Positions 1-6,685 of a DNA stretch of 22,391 bases are shown piece by piece. Location: contig CAZTFV010000007.1 of the NCBI GenBank assembly GCA_964613075.1, positions 1 through 22,391 on the forward strand, read 5' to 3'. A model generated the notes under the pieces. The model saw nothing but the letters and a program-made list of their open reading frames with translations, did not search any database and had not been told where the DNA came from. The position numbers and the translations under genes are program-made. How positions within the stretch are numbered: the stretch's first letter is position 1; every line of letters starts with the position of its first letter. This stretch comes from CAYWEP01 sp964613075. Its GTDB lineage: Bacteria; Patescibacteriota; Microgenomatia; Levybacterales; UBA12049.

Positions 1-22
1 TACGTTCAGTTTCATGAACGTA
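1..22. repeat. Short hairpin downstream of the M16 protease gene
   Basis: TACGTTC (1-7) and GAACGTA (16-22) are perfect inverted arms with an 8-nt loop. It lies past the 3' end of the minus-strand protease gene. No T-run follows on either strand, so a terminator role is only a possibility. It is cut off by the window edge. Confidence 0.4.
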
Positions 23-33
23 TCTTGAGGTTG

Positions 34-53
34 CCTGCCTGCCGGCAGGCAGG
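34..53. repeat. 20-bp perfect GC palindrome (LPAGRQG-type repeat), intergenic copy
   Basis: The sequence cctgcctgccggcaggcagg is a perfect 20-bp palindrome. An identical copy lies inside the M16 protease gene (833-852), and variants lie inside argS (3448-3463 region and 4156-4175). This copy is intergenic. The repetition inside and outside genes suggests a dispersed element, not a gene-specific signal. Confidence 0.85.
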
Positions 54-60
54 GAAATTC

Positions 61-128
61 GAAGGTAGAAATCTAGCCTCTACTATCTAACTTCAAATTC
101 TAGCTTCAAGCATCTAGCGTCTAGCATC
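61..128. repeat. AT-rich dispersed repeat (AACTTCAAATTCTAGCTTCAAG family)
   Basis: The stretch is built from short near-repeated words (tctagc, cttcaa, catcta). About 30 bp around 80-110 match 21780-21810 with only two differences, and the same words recur inside argS (about 3620-3742). It overlaps the 3' end of no gene here and lies just past the protease stop. Confidence 0.75.
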
Positions 129-134
129 AATGTA

Positions 135-1430
135 TCACAACTGCAACAATTTTTCCAACGCTTGTCTATCCGCAAAGTTCCCAATCAGCGCAAGATTCAA
201 GCCGGCACTCTGGAAATACGCTTTGCCCACGCGGTCAATGTCATCTGTAGTTACTGCCTCGATTTTCGCAATCACCTGGGCTGGGGTCAGGATTTCTTTC
301 TCCAAAAGCTCCTGATGGGCAAAAAAGCCGGCCACTGCCCGGCTGTCTTCAAGCTCTAATACCAAATGTCCTTTGAGGTATTCTTTTGCTTTTTTGAGCT
401 CTTCATCGGTTATTTTCAAATTTCCACCTGTTGCCTTGGCATACTCGGATACTATAACCTTGACGGCCTCTGTAATGCGCTTTGGGTCAATACCTGCCAT
501 TGAGACGAATGATCCCGCATCTGCATAATGATCCGAATGTGAGCGGACGTAGTATGCAAGTCCCCGCTTCTCACGGACTTCGTCAAAAAGCCTACTACTC
601 ATCCCCCCACCCAAGACAGCTGCCAAGACTGATAAGGCATGCCTGTCTTCCGAATCAATTGAGACAGTCCGTACACCCAGGGCAATATGTATCTGCTCTG
701 TTTTTTTCTCTTTTATCTTTACTCCCGCTGCTTTTTGAGCCTCTTTAATAGGCTGTGGTTTTTTAATGTCAAATTTTTTCATTGCTGCGAAATACTTATC
801 GATCTGCTCTTTAGCCCTTCCTTCATCAATGCCCTGCCTGCCGGCAGGCAGGCCGCCAGCAATGACGACTGTCATATTGTCTGCGCTGTAGAGGCTGCCC
901 ATGTATGCGAGAAATTGCTCGCGGGTCATCCCCTGAATCACTTCTTTTGTCCCGACAATATCCCAGCCCATTGGCGTATCACCGTAAAGGAGCTGCTCGT
1001 AGATGTCTCCAATATTTCTCATCGGCGTATCCTCGTAGAGATTTTTTTCCTCTAAGATCACGCCTTTTTCTTTGTTAATCTCCTCTGTTTTAAGCAGTGA
1101 GTTAAGAAGCATGTCTGAGAGCACATCAAGTGAAATATTGATATTGTTTTTGGATGATTTGATATAGTAGCCTGTGTATTCTTTGCCTGTGAAGGCGTTG
1201 AATTCTCCGCCCATGCCGTCTATCAGGCTTGAGATGTCCATGGCCGATGGGCGTTTTTGTGTGCCTTTGAAGGCCATGTGTTCCAGAAAATGAGAAATGC
1301 CATTGTTGCTGCGGTCCTCGTAGCGGCTACCTGCTGCAACCATAACCAGGACAGTTGCTGATTCAAGGGAGTTCATGGGGACAGTAATAACTCTGAGGCC
1401 ATTTGGAGAAACCGTGCGGGTGTAGTTCAT
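135..1430 (-). CDS. M16 family zinc metalloprotease
   Basis: A 431-residue peptidase of the pitrilysin/processing-peptidase type, which degrades or processes peptides in an enclosed chamber. The inverted zinc motif HxxEH is seen as HFLEH (residues 47-51), with the downstream acidic ligand region GVILEE near 123-128. The C-terminal domain carries REKRGLAYYVRS, typical of the M16 family. The length fits a single two-domain subunit. M16 proteins of this size usually pair with a second subunit, and none is encoded here. Residues 194-200 (LPAGRQG) are encoded by a 20-bp palindrome also found outside genes, so they look like an insertion. The ATG lies 15 nt after a plausible extended -10 (TGG-TAGAAT). 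No Shine-Dalgarno sequence is visible. Confidence 0.93.
   Translation of the reverse strand: MNYTRTVSPNGLRVITVPMNSLESATVLVMVAAGSRYEDRSNNGISHFLEHMAFKGTQKRPSAMDISSLIDGMGGEFNAFTGKEYTGYYIKSSKNNINISLDVLSDMLLNSLLKTEEINKEKGVILEEKNLYEDTPMRNIGDIYEQLLYGDTPMGWDIVGTKEVIQGMTREQFLAYMGSLYSADNMTVVIAGGLPAGRQGIDEGRAKEQIDKYFAAMKKFDIKKPQPIKEAQKAAGVKIKEKKTEQIHIALGVRTVSIDSEDRHALSVLAAVLGGGMSSRLFDEVREKRGLAYYVRSHSDHYADAGSFVSMAGIDPKRITEAVKVIVSEYAKATGGNLKITDEELKKAKEYLKGHLVLELEDSRAVAGFFAHQELLEKEILTPAQVIAKIEAVTTDDIDRVGKAYFQSAGLNLALIGNFADRQALEKLLQL
833..852. repeat. 20-bp palindrome inserted in frame in the M16 protease gene
   Basis: Same 20-bp perfect palindrome as at 34-53. It is read on the minus strand as GGLPAGRQGIDEG, between a beta-strand-like segment (NMTVVIAGG) and a helix (EGRAKEQIDKYF), so it probably extends a surface loop. 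Confidence 0.85.
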
Positions 1431-1445
1431 ATACGTAAGAAATGT

Positions 1446-1475
1446 ATTCTACCATTTTGGAGGCTCACTTGCCAA
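1446..1475 (-). promoter_or_regulatory. Putative promoter of the M16 protease gene
   Basis: On the minus strand: TTGGCA (1470-1475), 18-nt spacer, TAGAAT (1446-1451) preceded by TGG (extended -10). The start ATG is 15 nt past the -10, giving a leader of about 8 nt. The -35 overlaps a CTCACTTG/CAAGTGAG palindrome (1464-1480), a possible operator or coincidental hairpin. Confidence 0.5.
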
Positions 1476-1507
1476 GTGAGAGTTTCATCCTATGAACATA
1501 AGTAACT

Positions 1508-1607
1508 TAGTACGACTTACGCAAATTCTTATTGTTCGAGCTTGTCGAGAACTTCTCGACTCGGCTTAATCAGCCTCGCTCGAAGAATAACTGCGTAAGT
1601 CCTATTA
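1508..1607. mobile_element. MITE-like palindromic element
   Basis: About 90 bp bounded by perfect 10-bp inverted ends GACTTACGCA (1514-1523) and TGCGTAAGTC (1592-1601). Inside are a second, imperfect pair (TTCGAG near 1535 and CTCGAA near 1579) and a central GTCGAGA-ACT-TCTCGAC palindrome (1544-1560). It has no coding capacity. The structure matches a small non-autonomous inverted-repeat element. A clean target duplication is not visible. Confidence 0.6.
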
Positions 1608-1656
1608 GGAAACTTAGATGGCTTAGGTCACTTATGACTTCTTCCCTAAAAACACA

Positions 1657-1779
1657 CTACATTTTCTCAGGAGCTTGTATGCCGAGGAGGTTGAGGCCTG
1701 TCTTGAGGGTAGTGCCCCCGACTCCTTTAAGGAAAGCGAGGTTGGCGAGGAGCAGGTAAACCGAGGCTTTGAGGGATAC
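1657..1779 (-). pseudogene. Decayed 3' end of a second argS
   Basis: On the minus strand, 40 open codons end in TGLNLLGIQAPEKM-stop. The intact ArgS upstream ends QGLDLLGIQAPEKM, so the last ten residues are identical and the preceding helix is similar (LAFLKGVGGTTLKTGL against LALTIAVGNTIKQGL). An in-frame TAG (1780-1782) closes the frame on its 5' side, and nothing upstream resembles the rest of an aminoacyl-tRNA synthetase. The shared residues mostly use different synonymous codons (CTC/GGC here, TTA/GGA in the intact gene). It therefore looks like a remnant of a diverged argS, not a fresh duplication. Its 5' half overlaps the end of the next gene in another frame. Confidence 0.72.
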
Positions 1780-2293
1780 CTAGTGCCCGAATTTCTGGAT
1801 TTGTGCGAGCTGCTCTCTCAAAACCATTCCAAATTGTCTGCCTGTTTCCAGCCGAACCATCATCACGAAATACCATAAAACGATCACCTCTTGGAAAGGC
1901 ATTTACAATTGCAGGAAAAACGTCTGAACCGAGCTTCGCGCTAACGACCAATGGCTCTGGGGTAAATATTTGTGCCTCGGGAACATTCGTCTCATAGAAG
2001 GTAGATACTTGAAAATACGTAATAGCAGCCAATCCATTTTCTAAAAAGATTACCGCTATAGTAGCAGGTGTTCCAGCGAGGTCATCAGTATGCTTACTAT
2101 CCTCATAGCCAGCAGGAAGCATATGTCCTGCAAGGACCTGTTCACCAATTTTAACACTAATAGCTCTGCCAACACCTAATGCTCCTAATTTGTTAATTAT
2201 TTCTTTTACTGTTAGTGTTTTCTGCTCCGATAGCTCATTCTGAGCTAAGGCATCTGGTGGTGTAGAGGTGGTGCCTCTATCTCTATCTTTCAT
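1727..2293 (-). CDS. Hypothetical protein, possibly leaderless
   Basis: A 188-residue soluble protein I do not recognise, with no signal peptide or membrane segment. The N-terminal 25 residues are polar (KDRDRGTTSTPPDALAQ), followed by a helix-rich part (LTVKEIINKLGALGVGRAISVKIGEQVLAG) and alternating strands up to FMVFRDDGSAG. The frame could open further upstream (GTG at 2350, overlapping the argS stop). I chose the ATG at 2293 because a consensus promoter lies immediately before it and the longer frame would be translated through that promoter. The last roughly 17 codons overlap the argS remnant in a different frame, so the original C-terminus may have been replaced. An alternative frame near 1780-1850 also reads protein-like (VLREQLAQIQKFGH), so a frameshift is possible. 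Confidence 0.6.
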   Translation of the reverse strand: MKDRDRGTTSTPPDALAQNELSEQKTLTVKEIINKLGALGVGRAISVKIGEQVLAGHMLPAGYEDSKHTDDLAGTPATIAVIFLENGLAAITYFQVSTFYETNVPEAQIFTPEPLVVSAKLGSDVFPAIVNAFPRGDRFMVFRDDGSAGNRQTIWNGFERAARTNPEIRALGIPQSLGLPAPRQPRFP

Positions 2294-2303
2294 ATTTGTA
2301 TAT

Positions 2304-2332
2304 ATGTTATCATAACTATAAGATCTTGTCAA
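2304..2332 (-). promoter_or_regulatory. Promoter of the hypothetical gene (leaderless type)
   Basis: On the minus strand: perfect TTGACA (2327-2332), 17-nt spacer, extended -10 TGA-TAACAT (2304-2309). The ATG at 2293 is 10 nt past the -10, so the predicted transcript begins within a few nucleotides of the start codon. No Shine-Dalgarno sequence is present. Confidence 0.65.
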
Positions 2333-2346
2333 AGGGCGGTTACTCA

Positions 2347-4326
2347 TCACATCTTTTCAGGAGCTTGGATTCCTAGTAAGTCTAATCCTTGCTTAATCGT
2401 ATTTCCTACTGCAATTGTTAATGCGAGGCGGAATTCCCTTTGTTCGCTTTCTAAAATTTTGTGCTTCTGGTAGAAGAGGTTGAATTTTTGGGCAAGGTCA
2501 AAAAGGTAGCCTGCTAACACATGCGGCGACAGCGTATCCGCTGCTTCGATGACTATTTCGTCGAATCGATAGAGACTGCGGAGCAAGGATATTTCCTCAA
2601 TTTCCAATTTCATCCGTTCGACAAGCACAGGATATTCGAAATTTCCAATATCCAATTTCCAATCAACTTGTGACTTAGGACTTATGACTTGTGACTTTCT
2701 CAGCACGCTTTGTATCCTCGCGTAGGTGTATTGCAAATACGGCCCGCTATCCCCATCCAAAGACACGGACTTTGCTATATCAAAGGCCACATTCTGTCCG
2801 GTCCCCACTTTGAGAACAGAATACTTGATCGCGCCGATTGCCACTTGCTCTGTTACCTTGTCGCGATCTTCTGCTTCAATTTTCCCTTCTTGTACCATAC
2901 TTTCAATCCGTTCTTTGACCTGATCGATGAGCCAGTCAACAGTCAGAATATCGCCTGTCCGTGAGCTTATCTTCCTATCTGCTAATTGGACCATGCCCAT
3001 TGAAACATGATGCTGCTTATTTTCAAACTTTTCAGGGTCAATTAATTCCAGAGCTTTGAAGACCACCTGGAAATAGCCTGCCTGCTCTGAAGCGACGACG
3101 TGGATTTTCAGGTCAAAGGGAAATGCGTTGTACTCGGCATAGGCATTGGCCATTTCTTTTCCTTCATAGGTTGGGTTGCCTGCTTGGGTTATAAAGACTC
3201 TTGTATGTAACCCGTATTTTTCACCCGAAAAGATAATTGCACCGTTGTCCTGAACAAAAACCTTGCCCAGATTTTCTTTAACGATTCTCTTGCCTTCTTC
3301 GACCATCTCGCTTTCAAAAAAGAGACGATCAAATGTCGTATAGAACCTCTGATAGAAGTTATCGTAATAATCAAGGCTCCAGCGGCGGGTTATTTGATAT
3401 AACCTTCCAATATTGTCATCCTCAACTTGATTGAGGATCTGACCTTGCCTGCCGACAGGCAGATTCTCGCTTTCGCGAGAATGACCTGCAATATGCAAGT
3501 ATAAACTTGTATTTAACTGATCAATCTCATCCTTATGCGCTTCATAGTCCTTATTCCCCCGCACATACCCTTCTCCTAAAAAATGCGCTTTGTCTTTGCT
3601 AGACCAGTTTGCGACATTTTTTGATGCTTGAGGCTTGATGCTTGAGGCTTGATCTTGAAGCTTGATGTTAGATGATTGATCTCCAGCTTTCGATTTTCCA
3701 GCTTCAAATTCTAACTTCCAGTTTCCAGTGTCTATCATCAAATCTCTCTCCTGCATGAGCTTTTTGATTCCCCACAATGCCTTGGCCACATGCGGGCCGA
3801 TGTCGCCCTGGTAGTTCGCGCGAAATACCTGTGAACCAGTCGCTTCAAGCAAACGGCAGATTGCCTCACCGGTGATGAGTGTTCGCATATGACCGATATG
3901 CATTTCTTTATGGGTATTAGGATGGGCGTATTCGACCATGATTTTTTGCCCGGATCTTTTTCCAACAGGTCTAAACATTTTATCAAGCGATAGGAGCTCT
4001 TGGGTTTTCTCAAGGAGCAAACTTTGGGACAGGGTGAAGTTGATAAACCCAGGCTTGGCAATTGAAATTTTGATATCCTTTGATAGCTTTTTTTGTAGTT
4101 CTTGCGCGATGCTTTCAGCTATTTCCATGGGGGGCTTCTTGACATCCTGCCTTGCCCTGTCTGCCGACAGGCAGGCGGCAGCCAAGTGCTTTGCTGCAAT
4201 GAGTGCGATATTTGTGGCATAGTCCCCATGCTCTTCTTGCACCGGGTGCTCCAATTGGACATTGACATCTGTAAGGCCAAATTTCTTAAGAGCCTGCCTC
4301 AATGCGCCTTTTATTACTTGCTGCAT
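2347..4326 (-). CDS. argS: Arginyl-tRNA synthetase with four in-frame repeat insertions
   Basis: Class I synthetase that charges tRNA-Arg with arginine. Seen in order: N-terminal Add1-like domain (1-100), catalytic HIGH motif as HIGH (143-146) within YAHPNTHKEMHIGHMRT, the KMSKS-equivalent loop RKISSRTGD (451-459), and the C-terminal DALR anticodon-binding domain ending LLGIQAPEKM, typical for ArgS. At 659 residues it is longer than the usual 550-580. Four segments look like translated dispersed repeats: about 51-62 (CLSADRARQD), 198-238, 280-298 (GHSRESENLPVGRQG) and 543-564 (KSQVISPKSQVDWKLDIGN). Together they total about 93 residues, and removing them gives about 566. The catalytic motifs are intact, so the enzyme is probably active. 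An extended -10 promoter lies 9 nt before the ATG. Confidence 0.97.
   Translation of the reverse strand: MQQVIKGALRQALKKFGLTDVNVQLEHPVQEEHGDYATNIALIAAKHLAAACLSADRARQDVKKPPMEIAESIAQELQKKLSKDIKISIAKPGFINFTLSQSLLLEKTQELLSLDKMFRPVGKRSGQKIMVEYAHPNTHKEMHIGHMRTLITGEAICRLLEATGSQVFRANYQGDIGPHVAKALWGIKKLMQERDLMIDTGNWKLEFEAGKSKAGDQSSNIKLQDQASSIKPQASKNVANWSSKDKAHFLGEGYVRGNKDYEAHKDEIDQLNTSLYLHIAGHSRESENLPVGRQGQILNQVEDDNIGRLYQITRRWSLDYYDNFYQRFYTTFDRLFFESEMVEEGKRIVKENLGKVFVQDNGAIIFSGEKYGLHTRVFITQAGNPTYEGKEMANAYAEYNAFPFDLKIHVVASEQAGYFQVVFKALELIDPEKFENKQHHVSMGMVQLADRKISSRTGDILTVDWLIDQVKERIESMVQEGKIEAEDRDKVTEQVAIGAIKYSVLKVGTGQNVAFDIAKSVSLDGDSGPYLQYTYARIQSVLRKSQVISPKSQVDWKLDIGNFEYPVLVERMKLEIEEISLLRSLYRFDEIVIEAADTLSPHVLAGYLFDLAQKFNLFYQKHKILESEQREFRLALTIAVGNTIKQGLDLLGIQAPEKM
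2640..2700. repeat. AT-rich repeat inside argS (fourth insertion)
   Basis: Read on the minus strand this is AAGTCACAAGTCATAAGTCC followed by a GGAAATTGGATATTGGAAATT-like unit. It is simple-sequence DNA of the kind seen between genes here; the word AAGTCATAAGT recurs at about 1628-1640 beside the argS remnant. It encodes KSQVISPKSQVDWKLDIGN in the anticodon-binding domain. Confidence 0.7.
3446..3485. repeat. Composite hairpin repeat inside argS (third insertion)
   Basis: Two adjacent palindromes: TGCCTGCCGACAGGCA, and an 8-bp hairpin ATTCTCGC-TTTC-GCGAGAAT (3463-3482) flanked by ATGAC. On the gene strand it begins GTCATTCTCGCGAAAGCGAG, almost the same as the start of the element at 19014 in the fibre gene. 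It encodes GHSRESENLPVGRQG. Confidence 0.85.
3615..3745. repeat. AT-rich repeat inside argS (second insertion)
   Basis: Contains two copies of ttgatgcttgaggc and words such as cttcaaattctaacttcca and tctatcatcaa, shared with the intergenic repeats at 61-128 and 21725-21835. In the gene it encodes a Lys/Ser/Gln-rich, low-complexity stretch of about 41 residues (198-238) ahead of VANWSSKDKAHFLGEG. Confidence 0.8.
4156..4175. repeat. 20-bp near-palindrome inside argS (first insertion)
   Basis: cctgtctgccgacaggcagg is a variant of the 34-53 palindrome. It is read in a different frame from the M16 copy, giving CLSADRARQD instead of LPAGRQG, in the N-terminal domain. Confidence 0.8.
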
Positions 4327-4335
4327 AACTTCACA

Positions 4336-4344
4336 ATTATACCA
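4336..4344 (-). promoter_or_regulatory. Extended -10 promoter of argS
   Basis: On the minus strand TGG-TATAAT (TATAAT at 4336-4341) lies 9 nt before the argS ATG. The -35 region is poor, as is usual for extended -10 promoters. The leader would be 2-3 nt, so the mRNA is probably leaderless. Confidence 0.6.
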
Positions 4345-4369
4345 CCCTTCTCCCTTTTATACTTACTTG

Positions 4370-4416
4370 CCCTTCGGGGTGAACCCTGAGGTAACCGAAT
4401 GGGTCGAAGGGTGACA
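4370..4416. repeat. Intergenic hairpin repeat
   Basis: CCCTTCG (4370-4376) and CGAAGGG (4405-4411) are inverted arms around GGTGAACCCTGAGGTAACC, and the element ends GGGTGAC. It lies between the divergent argS and response-regulator genes. The ending resembles the GTCACCC/GGGTGAC element at 22290-22330. Confidence 0.6.
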
Positions 4417-4472
4417 CTCTTGGCAGCTGACTATTGCTTTTTTTGATACGACCTGATAGCCTAAAAATGCGC

Positions 4473-4868
4473 ATGAAGATACTCCTGATTGACGATGATG
4501 AGGCAATAATGACTGTTTTTTCATCGGTGCTTGCAAAAGATGGTCATGCAGTAGTCACGGCAGATAATGGTCAGAGTGGTTTGGAGAAAGCAAAAAGCGA
4601 GAAGCCTGACCTAATTCTTTTGGATCAGGTACTCCCCGATATCCAAGGCAACGAGGTTTTAAAGACCCTCAAGCAGGATTTGGATACGAAAGATGTACCG
4701 GTTGCAATCCTCTCCAACTTTGGGCAAAATGAACTCATTCAGGAGGCAATTAACTCAGGCGCTTCAGACTACATCCTCAAGTATCAGATTGAGCCGCAGG
4801 ATCTTATTAACAAAGTAAAAGAGCTCGCAAAAGACACGGCCAATCAGGCGGAGAAAATAGAGACATAG
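4473..4868 (+). CDS. Receiver-only response regulator (CheY-like)
   Basis: A 131-residue single receiver domain. The acidic pocket is DDD in ILLIDDDEA, the phospho-acceptor Asp is in PDLILLDQVLPD, the switch Ser is in AILSN, and the conserved Lys is in YILKYQI. No DNA-binding or enzymatic output domain follows; a short helical tail (VKELAKDTANQAEKIET) closes it. It probably works by protein contact or in a phosphorelay with the histidine kinase encoded downstream. ATGs at 4467 and 4473 are both possible; I take 4473 (MKILLIDDDE), the usual receiver start. The frame is open back to 4434, but that part does not resemble the family. Confidence 0.92.
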   Translation: MKILLIDDDEAIMTVFSSVLAKDGHAVVTADNGQSGLEKAKSEKPDLILLDQVLPDIQGNEVLKTLKQDLDTKDVPVAILSNFGQNELIQEAINSGASDYILKYQIEPQDLINKVKELAKDTANQAEKIET

Positions 4869-4924
4869 TTGCATGGCTAAATGGCTGCATGGTTGAAATC
4901 CTAAACTATGTAACCATGCAACTA
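4866..4924. repeat. Inverted repeat between regulator and kinase genes
   Basis: TAGTTGCATGG (4866-4876) is perfectly inverted at CCATGCAACTA (4914-4924), with further gcatgg/ccatg words between. The regulator's stop codon (TAG) is the first three bases of the repeat. Its right arm falls in the possible 5' extension of the kinase frame. Confidence 0.7.
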
Positions 4925-4942
4925 TTACAACCATGTACGCTT

Positions 4943-6685
4943 ATGAACCTGCTCGCTCTTCTCTATCCCCTTATAAGCCTTTTTTTTGCTGCTCTTGTTT
5001 TGTATCTATCGTATTCCAATAATAAAGCGCGAAGAGAGCAGGCTACTCGCGAAGAGCAACTAAAAAAACAGCTTTTAGAAGCCTCGCTTCTTTCGGAAAT
5101 ACAGAATAAGATCAACTTTAGCCTTTCGCTTGAGAAAATGATTGATATAATTATCGAGAGCCTGCACACGCTTTTCCCGACTTCCAATATCGCGGCAGTG
5201 AGCATAAAAAACGGCAAGCTTATTTTTCAAATGCACGTTCGCGAGTCTGTGGGGCCAACCTTTGTTGAGTATGTCAAGACCAACCTTTTGGCATCATTTC
5301 CCAAGAACCGGCATGAGGAGACATCGGAAGTACTTGACGAATGCGTGTATGAAACAGCGAGTGACAAGACCAATACAAAGCTGCCTGGGTCTTTCTTCCG
5401 GGTTCCTTTGATCGTGAACAAAAGCGTTGTCGGTGTGATCGGCATTGCCGCACAAAGGCCATATCTTTACAACCAGGAAGACTTGCGGCTTTTGGATCAG
5501 GTAGTAGGCCAAGCTGGCACGACGTTTTCGCGTCTTACTCAGGCGGCTGCCAAAGATGAAGAACGCGCGCTTGCGATTATAGAAAATCTTCCCGAAGGCG
5601 TTCTTATGGTTGATGAGCATCATACATTAACGCTTATCAATACAAAAGCCAGGGCGCTTTTGGGAATTGAGAAGGAGAAGCCAACCACGCTTGATGTCAT
5701 TGCGGCGCTATCACATCTGGTTGACGTCTCAGCCTGCTTGCGGGATATATTGTTATATAAGAAAGAATGTGTTCCAGCCGAAGGCAAACTGAATGATATC
5801 CCCTTAACAGTCACTGTCCACCCTGTATACCAATCCCATCACCACAGACCATCCGGCGCTTTGGTTGTTTTGCATGATAAAACCAAAGACACAGCAAAAG
5901 ATCAAGTGAAAGAAGAGTTCACAGCAATGATTGTACATGAGCTGCGCTCTCCTCTCACAGCCATGAAAGGGGCTTCACAATTCTTAAAGGCAAATCCGAC
6001 TATGGATCGGCAAGAACAGCAGAAATTACTGACTGTTATTGACGAACAGTCACAGAAGCTTTTGGGACAGATATCCTTTATTCTTGACGCAACCCGTATG
6101 GATGCGGGTAAATTTACCGTGGATAAGGAAATCGGTGATCTGAAAAAGCTTATCATGGAGCGGGTCCAGCTTTTTACCCCTGAGGCAGCGAACAAACATA
6201 TTAGCCTAAGGAGTGATATAGCCTCTGAAATACCGCCTGTTCCGATTGATGCGATGCGCATTGGACAGGTATTAAATGACCTTCTTTCAAATAGCCTGAA
6301 ATATACCCCTCCTCGCGGCCGGATCACTGTGAGGGCACAAGCGGATGAGCAGAAAGTCAGCGTATCTGTCAGTGATACGGGAGTTGGAATTCCGAAAGAA
6401 AAGCTGGGAAATGTTTTTTCAAAATTCTTTCACGTCGATCATCACAGCGGGCCAGAAGGCGAGCACGTTGCCAGCACTGGTTTGGGTCTGTATATTGCTA
6501 AAGGAATTGTTGAGGCACATAATGGTAAAATTTGGGTAGAGTCTGAGGAGAATAAAGGAACGACAATCAGTTTTTCCTTGCCGATTGAATCATATGCGAA
6601 GGAAAAACCGGAAATACTAACCGCCACTATAAAGCCGGGTGCGCTTGGAATTAACCAAACAATAAAGCGCCAAAGCGTTCACTAG
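4943..6685 (+). CDS. Membrane-bound GAF/PAS sensor histidine kinase
   Basis: About 580 residues. An N-terminal membrane helix (LLALLYPLISLFFAALVLYL) is followed by a short coiled coil, a GAF-like domain (roughly 50-200), a PAS-like domain (roughly 210-310) and a complete kinase core. The core shows an H-box (MIVHELRSPLTAMKGA), N-box (LNDLLSNSLKYTPP), G1 (VSDTGVGIP), F-box (FSKFFHVD) and G2 (STGLGLYIAKGIVEAHNG). There is no large periplasmic loop, so sensing is probably cytoplasmic or within the membrane. It most likely phosphorylates the receiver protein just upstream. The frame opens at 4889, but residues 1-18 there come from an inverted repeat, so I start at 4943. Its stop overlaps that of the convergent hydrolase gene. 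Confidence 0.93.
   Translation: MNLLALLYPLISLFFAALVLYLSYSNNKARREQATREEQLKKQLLEASLLSEIQNKINFSLSLEKMIDIIIESLHTLFPTSNIAAVSIKNGKLIFQMHVRESVGPTFVEYVKTNLLASFPKNRHEETSEVLDECVYETASDKTNTKLPGSFFRVPLIVNKSVVGVIGIAAQRPYLYNQEDLRLLDQVVGQAGTTFSRLTQAAAKDEERALAIIENLPEGVLMVDEHHTLTLINTKARALLGIEKEKPTTLDVIAALSHLVDVSACLRDILLYKKECVPAEGKLNDIPLTVTVHPVYQSHHHRPSGALVVLHDKTKDTAKDQVKEEFTAMIVHELRSPLTAMKGASQFLKANPTMDRQEQQKLLTVIDEQSQKLLGQISFILDATRMDAGKFTVDKEIGDLKKLIMERVQLFTPEAANKHISLRSDIASEIPPVPIDAMRIGQVLNDLLSNSLKYTPPRGRITVRAQADEQKVSVSVSDTGVGIPKEKLGNVFSKFFHVDHHSGPEGEHVASTGLGLYIAKGIVEAHNGKIWVESEENKGTTISFSLPIESYAKEKPEILTATIKPGALGINQTIKRQSVH

Noticed and set aside
1780..1860. Frameshift giving the hypothetical protein a different C-terminus (VLREQLAQIQKFGH)
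   Set aside because: Both frames read protein-like and nothing in the sequence decides; the uninterrupted frame was kept.
2294..2350. Upstream GTG start for the hypothetical gene, overlapping the argS stop
   Set aside because: The extra 19 codons coincide with a consensus promoter (TTGACA-17-TAACAT) and have no protein-like character; the ATG at 2293 fits better.
3626..3660. Two direct copies of ttgatgcttgaggc resembling a mini repeat array (CRISPR-like)
   Set aside because: The units are contiguous, without unique spacers, lie inside argS in frame, and belong to the AT-rich dispersed repeat family.
4889..4942. Longer N-terminus of the histidine kinase
   Set aside because: It is encoded by an inverted repeat that also includes the regulator's stop codon; the membrane helix starts right after the ATG at 4943.
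5902..6327. 141-residue open frame on the minus strand
   Set aside because: It lies opposite the kinase core, whose motifs are intact on the plus strand.
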